A stretch of 64,000 nucleotides of DNA. Origin: Bhargavaea sp. CC-171006 (GTDB lineage: Bacteria > Bacillota > Bacilli > Bacillales_A > Planococcaceae). The notes below the pieces were generated by a model that was not told the DNA's origin, did no database searches, and saw only the letters and a program-made list of their open reading frames with translations. The stretch is taken from NCBI RefSeq assembly GCF_009761675.1, contig NZ_QUZH01000015.1:124001-188000 (forward strand). The letters run 5' to 3'. The position numbers and the translations under genes were made by a program. Shown here one piece after another: positions 35,317 to 43,613 of this stretch (position 1 is the stretch's first letter; every line of letters starts with the position of its first letter).

Positions 35317-35512
35317 ATAGAGTGCCGTAATCAAATCTAATACGGTGATCCGAAAATAGAGAGGTAAGTACGCCCCAGCCGATAGTACGAAAATGCAACA
35401 CATACTACGCATCCCGTCTCTATCCCGAAAAACCTCATCCGTCAGATTTCCACAAACTGTGGCGCCTAGTCCATTATCCCGTTCTGCCGGCAGATTCCCG
35501 ACAGAATCTCCA
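35317..35512. repeat. Degenerate repeat array joined to a remnant of the APH gene 3' end
   Basis: From about 35317 to 35440 there are five degenerate units of the array found at 36041-36180 (cores near 35317, 35338, 35364, 35382 and 35402, then CTATCCCGAA at 35420). The next 70 bases resemble the coding end of the APH-like gene at 36177-36245: read on the minus strand both give GGAATC-GCAGAAC-GGAT, but here with stop codons in frame. It is therefore a diverged copy of 36061-36245 in the same orientation. Confidence 0.65.
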
Positions 35513-35531
35513 TTAACAATGTAGAACTACC

Positions 35532-35556
35532 AAAAAAGCCCCCGGTAACCGGGAGC
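35532..35556 (-). terminator. Terminator of the small secreted-protein gene
   Basis: On the minus strand CCCGG and CCGGG with flanking GC pairs form a short stem followed by GGGCTTTTTTG. Confidence 0.75.
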
Positions 35557-35568
35557 CGCAAAGTTGGA

Positions 35569-35913
35569 TCAGTGGATGGAACCAAAGTATAGCTGACCGC
35601 TGTCCAAGTCGATCACCTTCAGCATGTCAGTCCGCTTGATGAAGATGGTCTTGTATTGTGGCCGGCTGTTTGCGTCCTTATACAGAATAATACGCTTGCC
35701 GTAGTTGTCCTCCACCACCTTAGGTGTCAAACCATCCATATCGATAATGGATTCAGTTTTGGGGACTTCGGGATATTGGCTGATTGCACTACCTGCAGTG
35801 ACGGCTTTTGCTGCTTCCGCCTCGTCTGTCTGGAACATACTTGCCGTCCCGATTCCCGCTCCGGCAATAAGCATTGTGCTGAGTGCAATGGTGATTACTT
35901 TGTTTCCCACCAT
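35569..35913 (-). CDS. Small secreted protein of unknown function
   Basis: This 114-residue protein has a clear signal peptide (VGNKVITIALSTMLIAGAGIGTASM, with probable cleavage at AEA-A near residue 35). The mature part of about 80 residues contains VVEDNYGKRIILYKDAN and a strand-rich C terminus (MLKVIDLDSGQLYFGSIH). There is no cysteine. I do not recognise the family. The gene lies between two homologous repeat blocks (35317-35512 and 36041-36245), so the segment could be mobile or duplicated as a unit. ATG 35913 follows AGGAGA. Confidence 0.7.
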   Translation of the reverse strand: MVGNKVITIALSTMLIAGAGIGTASMFQTDEAEAAKAVTAGSAISQYPEVPKTESIIDMDGLTPKVVEDNYGKRIILYKDANSRPQYKTIFIKRTDMLKVIDLDSGQLYFGSIH

Positions 35914-36040
35914 GATCCTCTCCTTTTCTCAAGGTCTGCTCTAAGCGTACCCGGGTTTTCTGAGAAGATGATGAGAAGGCGGTTAAAATTTCCATAGAAT
36001 GGGGCCCTCAGTCCGAATCCATTGGAATGCGTATTCGGCA

Positions 36041-36180
36041 ATAGTACAAATTCGCAGCCGATAGTACGAAATCCGAATCTATAGTGCGATAAGGGAAAAT
36101 TAAGTACGAAACCGTGCCTGGTAGTACGAAAATGAAGTGCATACTACGATACTCATCCCTATACTACGAAACCCCATCAC
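36041..36180. repeat. 20-bp-period tandem array, type C (seven units)
   Basis: Units begin at 36041, 36061, 36081, 36101, 36121, 36141 and 36161, exactly 20 bases apart. The core is AT(A)GTACGAA or ATACTACGAA, followed by about ten variable bases. The reverse complement of the core, TTCGTACTAT, resembles the type B core TTCGGACTTA at 9321-9480. The last unit provides the TAG stop codon of the APH-like gene (36164-36166). Confidence 0.9.
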
Positions 36181-37108
36181 TCAGAACCCCGGAAAGCTGC
36201 CGCGCATACCATTCCGTGATCCGGTTCTGCAGACGGATTCCTTGGAGGTTCCCCTCCTCGGCATTCCAACAGGCGGACATGATGGTCATCGCGATGCAGG
36301 CCCGGAACAGCCGCTCCCTGCCGACCGGGAGCCGCGAGAGCATGACCGAAGTGCGCAGATCAAGCGTTTCTTCAAGTGGTTTGCCTTCCAGCTCGTTATA
36401 GAGATAAGGCGCAAGATCACAGGCGGGGTCCCCCGCATAGCCATGCGGGTCGATCGCCATCCAGCCGCGCTTTTCATCCAGCAGGATATTCTGATGATGA
36501 AGGTCGCCGTGAAGCAGTTCTGTCGTGCCATGATGCTCGAACCAGCTAAAGCAATCTTCTGCAAGCGTGACATGAGACTCTGGAATCGGGCCGCCATCCG
36601 GATGCATGGCCCGGTATTTGGCGCAAGCTTCCTTCCCCATCCTTCCGACCGGGCGGATTTCCGCACCATACGGAAGCGGCCTGCGGATCCTTGTCCAAAC
36701 GTTACAGAAGCTCTCCGTCGCTTCCTTTTCATCCCGGAAAGCCCGGAGCATGGTGCCCGGTGACAGGTGCTCGATCAGCTGCACCCCATCTTCGGGCACG
36801 GCACGGAGAAGCCGGGCGCATCCGCCCCCTCCATATTCAGACACTGCCAGGATTTCATTCCGGCTGTCCTCCGTCGGCACACTTATTTTCATCACGGCTT
36901 CCGTCCCGTCCGCACATGTCACGAAAAGCACATAATTATAGGACAGATTGGGAGCGGGACCTTTCACCGACAGCCCCCAATCCCGCGTGTAACGGGCAAC
37001 CGTTTCCCCAAGCCCTTCCAGATAGGTCTTACCCGCCACTCCAAAGACCGCAACCATCCGATCTTTGAATTCCTGCGGCGGATTTGCCTGATGATTTGAA
37101 GGTTCCAT
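36164..37108 (-). CDS. Aminoglycoside/hydroxyurea phosphotransferase-like kinase
   Basis: This 314-residue protein resembles the APH_6_hur family (streptomycin 6-kinase-like). The catalytic segment is TELLHGDLHHQNIL and the metal-binding segment MAIDPHGYAGDPACDLAPYL. ATG 37108 (MEPSNHQANPP) follows AGGAGAG at six bases. The stop codon lies inside the last unit of the repeat array, so the reading frame has been trimmed or closed by the repeat. Resistance activity is possible but not shown; many chromosomal members have unknown substrates. Confidence 0.8.
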   Translation of the reverse strand: MEPSNHQANPPQEFKDRMVAVFGVAGKTYLEGLGETVARYTRDWGLSVKGPAPNLSYNYVLFVTCADGTEAVMKISVPTEDSRNEILAVSEYGGGGCARLLRAVPEDGVQLIEHLSPGTMLRAFRDEKEATESFCNVWTRIRRPLPYGAEIRPVGRMGKEACAKYRAMHPDGGPIPESHVTLAEDCFSWFEHHGTTELLHGDLHHQNILLDEKRGWMAIDPHGYAGDPACDLAPYLYNELEGKPLEETLDLRTSVMLSRLPVGRERLFRACIAMTIMSACWNAEEGNLQGIRLQNRITEWYARQLSGVLSDGVS

Positions 37109-37296
37109 GAACTCTCTCCTATCTCCGGATTCTTCCCAGTTGAAAATGTATACATTATGCAATTCGATGTATACAAAACAAAAAACATGCGCGGATAATA
37201 CGCAATATATTGTCTGAAAACACTTTCATATACAGATTCCGTAAAAACCCAGTTATAATTATACAAAACGACGCGTTACGGAAGGAAGGTTTTCAG

Positions 37297-37917
37297 ATGG
37301 ACGGACTCCTGGGATACATTACAATAGCGGCGATGATTGTCATTATGCCGGGTGCGGACACGATTCTGCTTGTCCGCAACACCCTGAGCCATGGGACGAA
37401 AGCCGGCCGGTATTCGACGCTGGGCATGGCGACGGGCCTCCTTTTCTGGACGCTCATCGCTGTACTCGGACTCGCCGTCGTCATTGCGAAATCGGTCGTG
37501 CTCTTCACCATCATCAAGTATCTCGGAGCCGCTTATCTGATTTACCTCGGCATCAAGAGCCTGTTCACGAAAAACCTTCTTTCTGTAGAAGAACTCGAAG
37601 CGGACACTTCCTCAGGGGCGAAATCCTATCACAAGGAATCATTCAGGCAGGGACTGTTCAGCAACATCTTTAATCCGAAAACTGTGATCGCTTATGTAAC
37701 GATTATGCCACAGTTCATCAACCTGGACGGCAACGTACCGGAGCAGCTGGTCATCCTTGGACTAATCCTGACGGGCCTCGCGGTCGGCTGGTTCTTTACC
37801 CTCGTCTTCATCATGGACCATGCCAAGCGCTGGCTGAACAATGCCCGCTTCCAGAACGGATTCATGAAGGCGGCGGGAGCCCTGCTCGTCGGCTTCGGAA
37901 TCAAGACAGCATTATGA
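37297..37917 (+). CDS. LysE/RhtB-family amino acid exporter
   Basis: This 206-residue membrane protein has about six helices and the family signature near the start (MIVIMPGADTILLVRNTLSHG) plus SNIFNPKTVIAYVTIMPQF in the middle. I choose ATG 37297, with GAAGGAAGG upstream. Members export lysine, homoserine, threonine or other amino acids; the substrate here cannot be assigned. It is a single gene with its own terminator. Confidence 0.87.
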   Translation: MDGLLGYITIAAMIVIMPGADTILLVRNTLSHGTKAGRYSTLGMATGLLFWTLIAVLGLAVVIAKSVVLFTIIKYLGAAYLIYLGIKSLFTKNLLSVEELEADTSSGAKSYHKESFRQGLFSNIFNPKTVIAYVTIMPQFINLDGNVPEQLVILGLILTGLAVGWFFTLVFIMDHAKRWLNNARFQNGFMKAAGALLVGFGIKTAL

Positions 37918-37928
37918 GAACATTCTCG

Positions 37929-37962
37929 ATCGGCAAGGGGTCGCGCCCTTGCCGATTTTCTT
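37929..37962 (+). terminator. Terminator of the LysE-family gene
   Basis: ATCGGCAAGGG and CCCTTGCCGAT form an 11-bp stem with a six-base loop, followed by TTTCTTT. Confidence 0.9.
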
Positions 37963-37998
37963 TATGGGCCATCCATCGGATCAGAACCGCCAAATACA

Positions 37999-38033
37999 AG
38001 AGACATCCGGGATTAAGCGTCCCGGATGTCTCT
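37999..38033 (-). terminator. Terminator of bioYB
   Basis: AGAGACATCCGGGA and TCCCGGATGTCTCT form a perfect 14-bp stem with a seven-base loop, just after bioB. Confidence 0.9.
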
Positions 38034-38044
38034 TCTTAATATTT

Positions 38045-39034
38045 TCAGACCGGCTCCGCCATTTTCGGCATTTCAATCTCAAAGCCGAGATCTTGGAGCA
38101 TCTTGAAGTCACTGTTTTCTTCCTGGCCTTCAGTCGTCAGATAGTCGCCGACGAAGATGCTGTTGGCCGCGTACAGGCCGAGCGGCTGGAGGGAGCGCAG
38201 ATTGACTTCGCGGCCCCCGGAGATGCGGATCTCCTTGGTCGGATTGATGTAGCGGAAGAGGGCTAGCACCTTCAGGCAGTAGCGCGGATTCAGCTCGTCC
38301 GTGCCTTCCAGTTTCGTCCCGTCAATGGCATGGAGGAAGTTGACCGGAATCGAATCGGCATCCAGTGCGCGCAGCGACCGTGCGATATCGATGACATCCT
38401 CCTTTGTCTCCTTCATGCCGACGATGGCCCCTGAACACGGTGACATGCCGTTGCGCTTCGCCATCTCGACCGTGCCCACCCGGTCTTCATATGTATGTGA
38501 GGTCGTGATGAAATCATGATGGCGCTCGGAGGTGTTGAGGTTATGGTTGTACCGGTCGACACCGGCTTCCTTGAGCTTGGCTGCCTGCTCCTCTTTCAGG
38601 ATACCGAGGCAGGCGCATACCGTCAGGCCGTACTTCTCCTTGATTTCTTCGACTGCCTCGCTGACCACACGGACGTCTTTCGTCGTCGGGCCCCGGCCGC
38701 TCGCCACGATGCAGTACGTGCCGGCCTTATTTTCATAGGCCCTTCGTGCGCCTTCCAGAATCTGCTCCTTCGTGATGAACGGATACTTCTCGATCGGCGC
38801 GGTGGAGTCCCTGGATTGTGCACAATAGCCGCAGTTTTCCGGGCAGTAGCCGCTTTTTGCATTGATGATCATGTTCAGTTTCACTTTTTTCCCGTAGTAA
38901 TGCTTCCGGATCGTAAACGCTCCGTGCAGGAGCGGCAGAAGATCGTCATCATCCGTCTCCAGGATCGCCATGGCTTCCTCATCCGTCAGAACCTTTCCCC
39001 CGATTACTTCTTCAGCAAGCGTCTGCCAGTTCAT
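38045..39034 (-). CDS. bioB: BioB, biotin synthase
   Basis: This 329-residue radical SAM enzyme inserts sulfur into dethiobiotin. The SAM-cluster motif is CPENCGYC, with further cysteines of the auxiliary [2Fe-2S] cluster in later segments. ATG 39034 overlaps the bioY stop. No other biotin-synthesis gene (bioA, bioD, bioF, bioW) is next to it, which suggests that BioB works on imported or separately made dethiobiotin. It is under the same BirA-box promoter as bioY. Confidence 0.96.
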   Translation of the reverse strand: MNWQTLAEEVIGGKVLTDEEAMAILETDDDDLLPLLHGAFTIRKHYYGKKVKLNMIINAKSGYCPENCGYCAQSRDSTAPIEKYPFITKEQILEGARRAYENKAGTYCIVASGRGPTTKDVRVVSEAVEEIKEKYGLTVCACLGILKEEQAAKLKEAGVDRYNHNLNTSERHHDFITTSHTYEDRVGTVEMAKRNGMSPCSGAIVGMKETKEDVIDIARSLRALDADSIPVNFLHAIDGTKLEGTDELNPRYCLKVLALFRYINPTKEIRISGGREVNLRSLQPLGLYAANSIFVGDYLTTEGQEENSDFKMLQDLGFEIEMPKMAEPV

Positions 39035-39654
39035 CGCATTTCCCCCTCATTGGTTTTGATAGGAATGATCTTCAGCACTTTCTGCATCCGGAAAGCAAAG
39101 AACCCGGCCAGTACCGCAAGCACAATATCCTTCGGCAGCGGCGGCATCATCCACGCCCACGCCATCCAGTAGGAGAAGCCTTCCGGTGCGCTGAACCACA
39201 GGCTGTATGCCGCGTACATCCAGTTTGTCCCGAACAGGTAGTTGATGACTGTCGCAACCAGAGCTGCAGTCACAAATGACTTGAGCGTCCCCCTGTGCTC
39301 AACAATCCGTCCCGCCACGTAGGCGATCAGGATAAACGAGACGATAAAGCCGAATGTCGGCGACACGAGCGATGAGGCTCCTCCGCCGAACCGGGCAAAA
39401 ACCGGCGCACCCGCGAGACCGATCAGCATATACACCGTGCAGGCGATCGCCCCTTTCCGGCTGCCCAGGATGAGCCCTGCCAGGATGGCAAAAAACGTCT
39501 GAAGTGTAATCGGCACGCCCCCGACGACCAAAAACGGCACAAACGATGTAATGTTGGCCCCGATCATCATCAGTGTTGCGAACAGCGCGCAATGCACGAG
39601 ATCTAGCGGATGCCATCGTGCATGGGATCTTGTTGGTGCGGTTGCTTGCATCAT
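39031..39654 (-). CDS. bioY: BioY, biotin transporter S component (ECF type)
   Basis: This 207-residue membrane protein has about six helices. Typical BioY segments are present: GGVPITLQTFFAILAGLILGSRKGAI and GLAGAPVFARFGGG-SLVSPTFGF. It binds biotin, or possibly dethiobiotin, and works with a shared ECF energising module encoded elsewhere. ATG 39654 follows GAGGGGG. It is the first gene after two BirA boxes and is coupled to bioB by a four-base overlap. Confidence 0.94.
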   Translation of the reverse strand: MMQATAPTRSHARWHPLDLVHCALFATLMMIGANITSFVPFLVVGGVPITLQTFFAILAGLILGSRKGAIACTVYMLIGLAGAPVFARFGGGASSLVSPTFGFIVSFILIAYVAGRIVEHRGTLKSFVTAALVATVINYLFGTNWMYAAYSLWFSAPEGFSYWMAWAWMMPPLPKDIVLAVLAGFFAFRMQKVLKIIPIKTNEGEMR

Positions 39655-39673
39655 TCATTTCCCCCTCAATTAG

Positions 39674-39700
39674 GTTAACCACCAGATATAATTTGTTAAC
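39674..39700 (-). promoter_or_regulatory. BirA box 1 (leader)
   Basis: GTTAAC-N15-GTTAAC (39674-39679 and 39695-39700) is the BirA operator pattern. It lies between the promoter and the bioY start codon. Confidence 0.85.
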
Positions 39701-39731
39701 ACAAATATCATAGATAGAGAAACGCCCCTTA

Positions 39732-39758
39732 GTCAACCTATTATTTATTTTAGTTAAC
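39732..39758 (-). promoter_or_regulatory. BirA box 2, overlapping the bioY -35
   Basis: On the minus strand GTTAAC (39753-39758) and GTTGAC (39732-39737) are again 15 bases apart. The second half includes the probable -35 TTGACT, followed after 18 bases by TATGAT. Biotin-loaded BirA would block the promoter directly. The box is also upstream of the divergent pgeF-like gene. Confidence 0.75.
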
Positions 39759-39823
39759 CCATATCCCCATATCCCCTTGTATCTGTCTCTCCCCTTTCGT
39801 TAAGATGAAGGCAGGTGATAAAA

Positions 39824-40585
39824 ATGAAACCCAAAATCTATATGAACGATCATGTTCTTGCCGGCATGACGATGAAAGATACGGCCCGGCCGGAAGACAA
39901 CAATATGGCGCTCCATTCGTGTGAAAACCCTGAAAGAGTCATGGAAAACCGCAGGGTCCTTACAGATTGGGCCGGCGTGCCGCTTTCCCGGTTTGTTCTT
40001 GCCCACCAGACGCACAGCGACAGATTTCATAAAGTGACCGCTGACGACTTCGGACGCGGGGCGGACAGTGCCGATACCGCAATTCCGGACACCGATGCCC
40101 TCTACACTTTTGAGCCGGGTGTGCTGATCGGAAGCTTCACGGCGGACTGTGTGCCGGTCATATTTTCCCATGAACAATCGGGACTGATCGGGGTGATCCA
40201 CTCCGGCTGGCAGGGCACCGTGAAGGAAATCACGCCAAAGCTGTTCAGACACCTCCAGGACGCGGAAAACTGCGCTCCCGAAGCCTTCCGTGTTCAGCTC
40301 GGTGCCGCACTCAGCCAGGAAAAATTCGAAGTAGACCGGGATGTGTATGAGAAGTTCAAGGCACTCGGCTATGCCGATGATTTCGTTGAATACAACGAAG
40401 CAACCGGCAAATGGCATATCGATAACCAGAAGACGGTCGAAGCCCAGCTCCTGCAGGCAGGCATTCCGGCCGACCGGATTGTCCTCGACCGCACCTGCAC
40501 GTTCAAAAGCCCCGACGGCTTCTCGTACCGTGAGGACAAGAAGGCGGGGCGTCATCTGAGCTTTATCGTGAGGAAAACACACTGA
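39824..40585 (+). CDS. PgeF/YfiH-type multicopper-fold purine nucleosidase/oxidase
   Basis: This 253-residue protein belongs to the YfiH/LACC1 family (polyphenol oxidase or purine nucleoside phosphorylase activity; also called peptidoglycan editing factor PgeF). The zinc-site residues are His in LAHQTHSDRF, Cys in SFTADCVPVIF and His in GVIHSGWQGT. I choose ATG 39824, with AGGTGA about six bases upstream; a GTG at 39815 is an alternative. B. subtilis YlmD sits in a division cluster, but this gene stands alone, so it may be a second paralogue. Confidence 0.85.
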   Translation: MKPKIYMNDHVLAGMTMKDTARPEDNNMALHSCENPERVMENRRVLTDWAGVPLSRFVLAHQTHSDRFHKVTADDFGRGADSADTAIPDTDALYTFEPGVLIGSFTADCVPVIFSHEQSGLIGVIHSGWQGTVKEITPKLFRHLQDAENCAPEAFRVQLGAALSQEKFEVDRDVYEKFKALGYADDFVEYNEATGKWHIDNQKTVEAQLLQAGIPADRIVLDRTCTFKSPDGFSYREDKKAGRHLSFIVRKTH

Positions 40586-40590
40586 ATCCT

Positions 40591-40620
40591 TCCGCCCGGC
40601 AGGCCCGGGCGGATTTTTTA
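40591..40620 (+). terminator. Terminator of the pgeF-like gene
   Basis: TCCGCCCG and CGGGCGGA form a stem with a seven-base loop, followed by TTTTTTA. Confidence 0.9.
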
Positions 40621-40621
40621 T

Positions 40622-41107
40622 TCATCTCCAGGTGCGGTCCAGCTTGTCCGCGTAAAAACGGATTGCCTTCCCGTAATCCCTTATTCTCGGGTCCGATGTG
40701 GTATCCGCAAGGTTGTTCAGCAAAAGCTCCATCGCTTCTGCGTGCCGGCCGAGATTGTGAAGTACCATGGCATGGAACACCTGAAGGGCGCGGCTTTCCG
40801 GGAATTCTTCCCTTCCCCAGGTAAAGGTTTTATCCGATTTTTCGTATTCACCGAGCGCCCTGTACGTGCTGCCTAGTCCAAGAAAGGCGCCTTCCCGGTC
40901 TTTTCCCGACAGGCCCATCCGAATGGCCTCTTCATAATGCGGCACGGCCGAAGCCTCTTCTCCAAGCGCATCAAAACTCCACGCTGCCTGGTATTGGATC
41001 TCCGGGTCATCGGGGTGTTTCTTCGCCAGTTCCACAAACCGTTCATTCGATTCCTTCAGCCGCCCTTCCTTCCGGAGCCGGACGGCCGTTCCGATTTCTT
41101 CTCTCAC
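40622..41107 (-). CDS. Tetratricopeptide repeat protein
   Basis: This 161-residue soluble protein is built of about four TPR units, for example RFVELAKKHPDDPEIQYQAAWSFDALG, AVPHYEEAIRMGLSG and TYRALGEYEKSDKTFTWG. TPR proteins act through protein-protein contact; no partner is suggested by the neighbours. The start at 41107 follows a GGGG-A-GGAAT-type site. It is divergent from the citrate sensor gene. Confidence 0.82.
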   Translation of the reverse strand: MREEIGTAVRLRKEGRLKESNERFVELAKKHPDDPEIQYQAAWSFDALGEEASAVPHYEEAIRMGLSGKDREGAFLGLGSTYRALGEYEKSDKTFTWGREEFPESRALQVFHAMVLHNLGRHAEAMELLLNNLADTTSDPRIRDYGKAIRFYADKLDRTWR

Positions 41108-41124
41108 AGGATTCCTCCCCTTCC

Positions 41125-41152
41125 TTGTCCCCTTAAGACGTTCAGCTATAAT
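41125..41152 (+). promoter_or_regulatory. Promoter of the citrate two-component operon
   Basis: TTGTCC (41125-41130) and TATAAT (41147-41152) are 16 bases apart; the start site would be near 41159. This shows that an in-frame ATG at 41156 is not a start codon. Confidence 0.7.
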
Positions 41153-41200
41153 TAAATGACAGTTCTTCCTGACATGGAAGAGGAAAGGAGGCCGCCGGTC

Positions 41201-42799
41201 TTGGAAAAAAGGAACATTCTCTCCGGACGGTTCAGCTTGAGAGGGAAAATGATCTTACTCATCAGCCTGCTCATTGCGGCGGTCTCCCTTCTGTTCGCTT
41301 CTCTCCTGTATGATCTCATCTCGGATACGGTCGAAGATCAGGCCGGCAAGCGGGCGATCAGCATCGCACACAGCGTCGCAGAGATTCCCGAACTGCAGGA
41401 CGCCTTTTCCCTGGAAGACCCCGCTTCCGTCATACAGGACATCGTCACCCCCATTCTGGAAAAAACAGAAGCGGAGTTCATCGTTGTCGGCAACCTGGAT
41501 GGAATCCGCTATTCCCATCCTGAACCGGAGAAGATTGGAGAAGAAATGGTCGGGGGCGACAATGAGCGCGCACTCCGATTCGGGGAATCCTATATTTCAA
41601 AAAAAAGAGGCACTCTCGGGCTGTCGATCCGGGGAAAGGTTCCGGTCTATCATGAGGGAGAGATTGTCGGCGTTGTATCGGTCGGCATCCTGAACGACAG
41701 TGTGCAGACCCTGATCGAACAGAGGGCCCGCTCCCTATGGCTGACGCTGGGGCTCATTTTGCTGATCGGGATCATCGGTGCCGTTGCCATCTCCAACTAC
41801 ATCAAGCGGCTTCTCGGCAACAAGGAACCCGAAGAAATCTCCGACCTGTATTCTCGGCAGGAGGCCATTCTCCAGTCAACCCATGAAGGCATTCTCGCCA
41901 CGGATGCAAACGGACGGATCACACTCATCAACACGGCGGCCAGCCAGATTCTGAACGGCAGTCCCGAGATGGTCCAGGGCGGTTCCATCGACCGTCTCCT
42001 TCCCCCCAATATCGGTCTTGGCCGAGAGTATCAAGGAAGGGAAATGGTGCTCGGCAACCAGACGGTCCTTGCCAATCAGACTCCCCTTTCGGGAAGCGGG
42101 ACATATGCCGGTTCCGTCATCACCTTTCAGAGAAAAAGCGAAATCCAGAAAATCACGGAAGAGCTTTCCAGAATCCGCCAGTATGCAAATACGCAACGGG
42201 CGCAGACGCATGAACACTCGAACAAGATGCATGTGATTCTCGGCCTGCTGATGAACGGCCGTCCTGAAGAAGCCATCGACTATATCCAAAAAGAAAACAA
42301 TGTCAAGCACAGTCAGCTCAAGTTCCTGGAAGACCGCCTGTCCGATCCCCTCATTCAGGCCCTCCTGCAGGGCAAGCAGATCCGGGCGGAAGAACTCGGC
42401 GTCAAGCTGTTTATCAACCCGGACAGCAGACTGTCCCATGAATTGTCCGAAGAGCAGCAGGATGCCGTCCTGACCGCACTTGGCAACGTGATTGAAAACG
42501 CCTTTGATGCCGTTCGCGGGAAAGCCGACGGGGAGCGTGCCGTCTCGGTTTACTTCACTGACCTGGGGAATGATGTCCTGTTTGAGGTCGAGGACACCGG
42601 GGGCGGTGTCGCTCCTAGCACCTTCAGCCACCTGTTCGAGCAGGGTTTCTCCACCAAAAACGGGGAGGGCCGGGGCATCGGCCTCGCCCTCTCCAGGCAG
42701 TCACTGGCGGAAGCCGGTGGCGAAATCACTTATGAAGAAGGGGAAGACGGCGCCTGCTTCATCATCAGCATCCCGAAAGAAGAGGAGGAAGAATCATGA
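41201..42799 (+). CDS. citS: CitA/DcuS-type sensor histidine kinase
   Basis: This 532-residue membrane kinase has two membrane helices (about 12-35 and 182-203) around an extracytoplasmic sensor domain of the CitA/DcuS type, a cytoplasmic PAS domain (about 220-320), an H-box in THEHSNKMHVILGLL and an ATPase domain (NVIENAFDAV; DTGGGV; GRGIGLALS). I choose TTG 41201 because AAAGGAGG lies nine bases upstream and the earlier ATG lies at the transcription start. It overlaps the response regulator gene by four bases. Citrate or a related dicarboxylate is the likely ligand, judging by the CitMHS transporter gene that follows. Confidence 0.9.
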   Translation: MEKRNILSGRFSLRGKMILLISLLIAAVSLLFASLLYDLISDTVEDQAGKRAISIAHSVAEIPELQDAFSLEDPASVIQDIVTPILEKTEAEFIVVGNLDGIRYSHPEPEKIGEEMVGGDNERALRFGESYISKKRGTLGLSIRGKVPVYHEGEIVGVVSVGILNDSVQTLIEQRARSLWLTLGLILLIGIIGAVAISNYIKRLLGNKEPEEISDLYSRQEAILQSTHEGILATDANGRITLINTAASQILNGSPEMVQGGSIDRLLPPNIGLGREYQGREMVLGNQTVLANQTPLSGSGTYAGSVITFQRKSEIQKITEELSRIRQYANTQRAQTHEHSNKMHVILGLLMNGRPEEAIDYIQKENNVKHSQLKFLEDRLSDPLIQALLQGKQIRAEELGVKLFINPDSRLSHELSEEQQDAVLTALGNVIENAFDAVRGKADGERAVSVYFTDLGNDVLFEVEDTGGGVAPSTFSHLFEQGFSTKNGEGRGIGLALSRQSLAEAGGEITYEEGEDGACFIISIPKEEEEES

Positions 42800-43494
42800 A
42801 GGACTTCTCTGTCCTGATCGTCGAAGACGATTTCAGGGTGGCCGATATCAACCGGCAGTACATCGAGGCCGTGGCAGGATTCCGGGTAGCCGGCACGGCA
42901 CGGAGTGGACGCGAGGCGCTGGATTTCCTGGCCCATCCGGATCCGCTCCCCGATCTGGTCCTGCTTGATCTCTATATCCCGGATGTGCAGGGACTGGAGC
43001 TGTTCCGCACGATCCGGCATCAGTATCCTGACATGGACCTGATTGCTGTCACTGCGGCCAACGAAGCCGAGACGGTCCGCGGCTTGTTGCGGGGCGGCAT
43101 CTTTGACATTATTATCAAGCCGTTTGATGTGGACCGGTTCGCCAAAACACTGGAAAAATACCGGGCGTTCCGCGAGCAGACCGACAGTATGGCAGCGTAT
43201 AGCCAACAGGAAATCGACCGGCTCACAGGTTTCCAGAGCCTTCCCTCGGCTGCCGCGTCAGGCGGGGATGAACTGCCCAAGGGCATTGACCCGATCACAC
43301 TCGGCGAGATTCTCGGATTTTTCGAAGAGTCCCGGACAGACGGCATCACAGCAGCCGAACTCAGCAAAGAGATCGGGACGAGCCGCTCGACTGCGCGGCG
43401 ATACCTGGAGTACCTGGTCTCCGCCGGCAAGATCCGGACGCATCTGATCTACGGAACGGTCGGACGGCCGGAACGCCGATACACCCCACTGTGA
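42796..43494 (+). CDS. citT: CitT/DcuR-type response regulator
   Basis: This 232-residue protein has a receiver domain (acidic pair E10-D11-D12, phospho-acceptor D58 in LVLLDLYIPD, lysine in IIKPFDVDRF) and a C-terminal helix-turn-helix of the CitB/DcuR class (GITAAELSKEIGTSRSTARRYLEYL). It is translationally coupled to the sensor kinase. By analogy with B. subtilis CitT it should activate the transporter gene downstream. Regulator sites were not resolved in the 160-base gap to that gene. Confidence 0.9.
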   Translation: MKDFSVLIVEDDFRVADINRQYIEAVAGFRVAGTARSGREALDFLAHPDPLPDLVLLDLYIPDVQGLELFRTIRHQYPDMDLIAVTAANEAETVRGLLRGGIFDIIIKPFDVDRFAKTLEKYRAFREQTDSMAAYSQQEIDRLTGFQSLPSAAASGGDELPKGIDPITLGEILGFFEESRTDGITAAELSKEIGTSRSTARRYLEYLVSAGKIRTHLIYGTVGRPERRYTPL

Positions 43495-43613
43495 AACTTA
43501 TGAACTTTATTTGTTCTAATGAGGAATATTTGATTTATCAGAGTAATCTTTATCCCCTTCCCTTCCATGTGATATTTTCACTACAATGCGAAACGCGGAA
43601 AGTTTCACTCTCT

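Noticed and set aside
39800-40582. A 260-codon open frame on the minus strand over the pgeF-like gene
   Set aside because: Antisense shadow; the plus-strand frame carries the conserved metal-binding residues of the YfiH family.
41156-41158. ATG 41156 as start of the citrate sensor kinase
   Set aside because: It coincides with the predicted transcription start and has no ribosome binding site; TTG 41201 has AAAGGAGG in the proper position.
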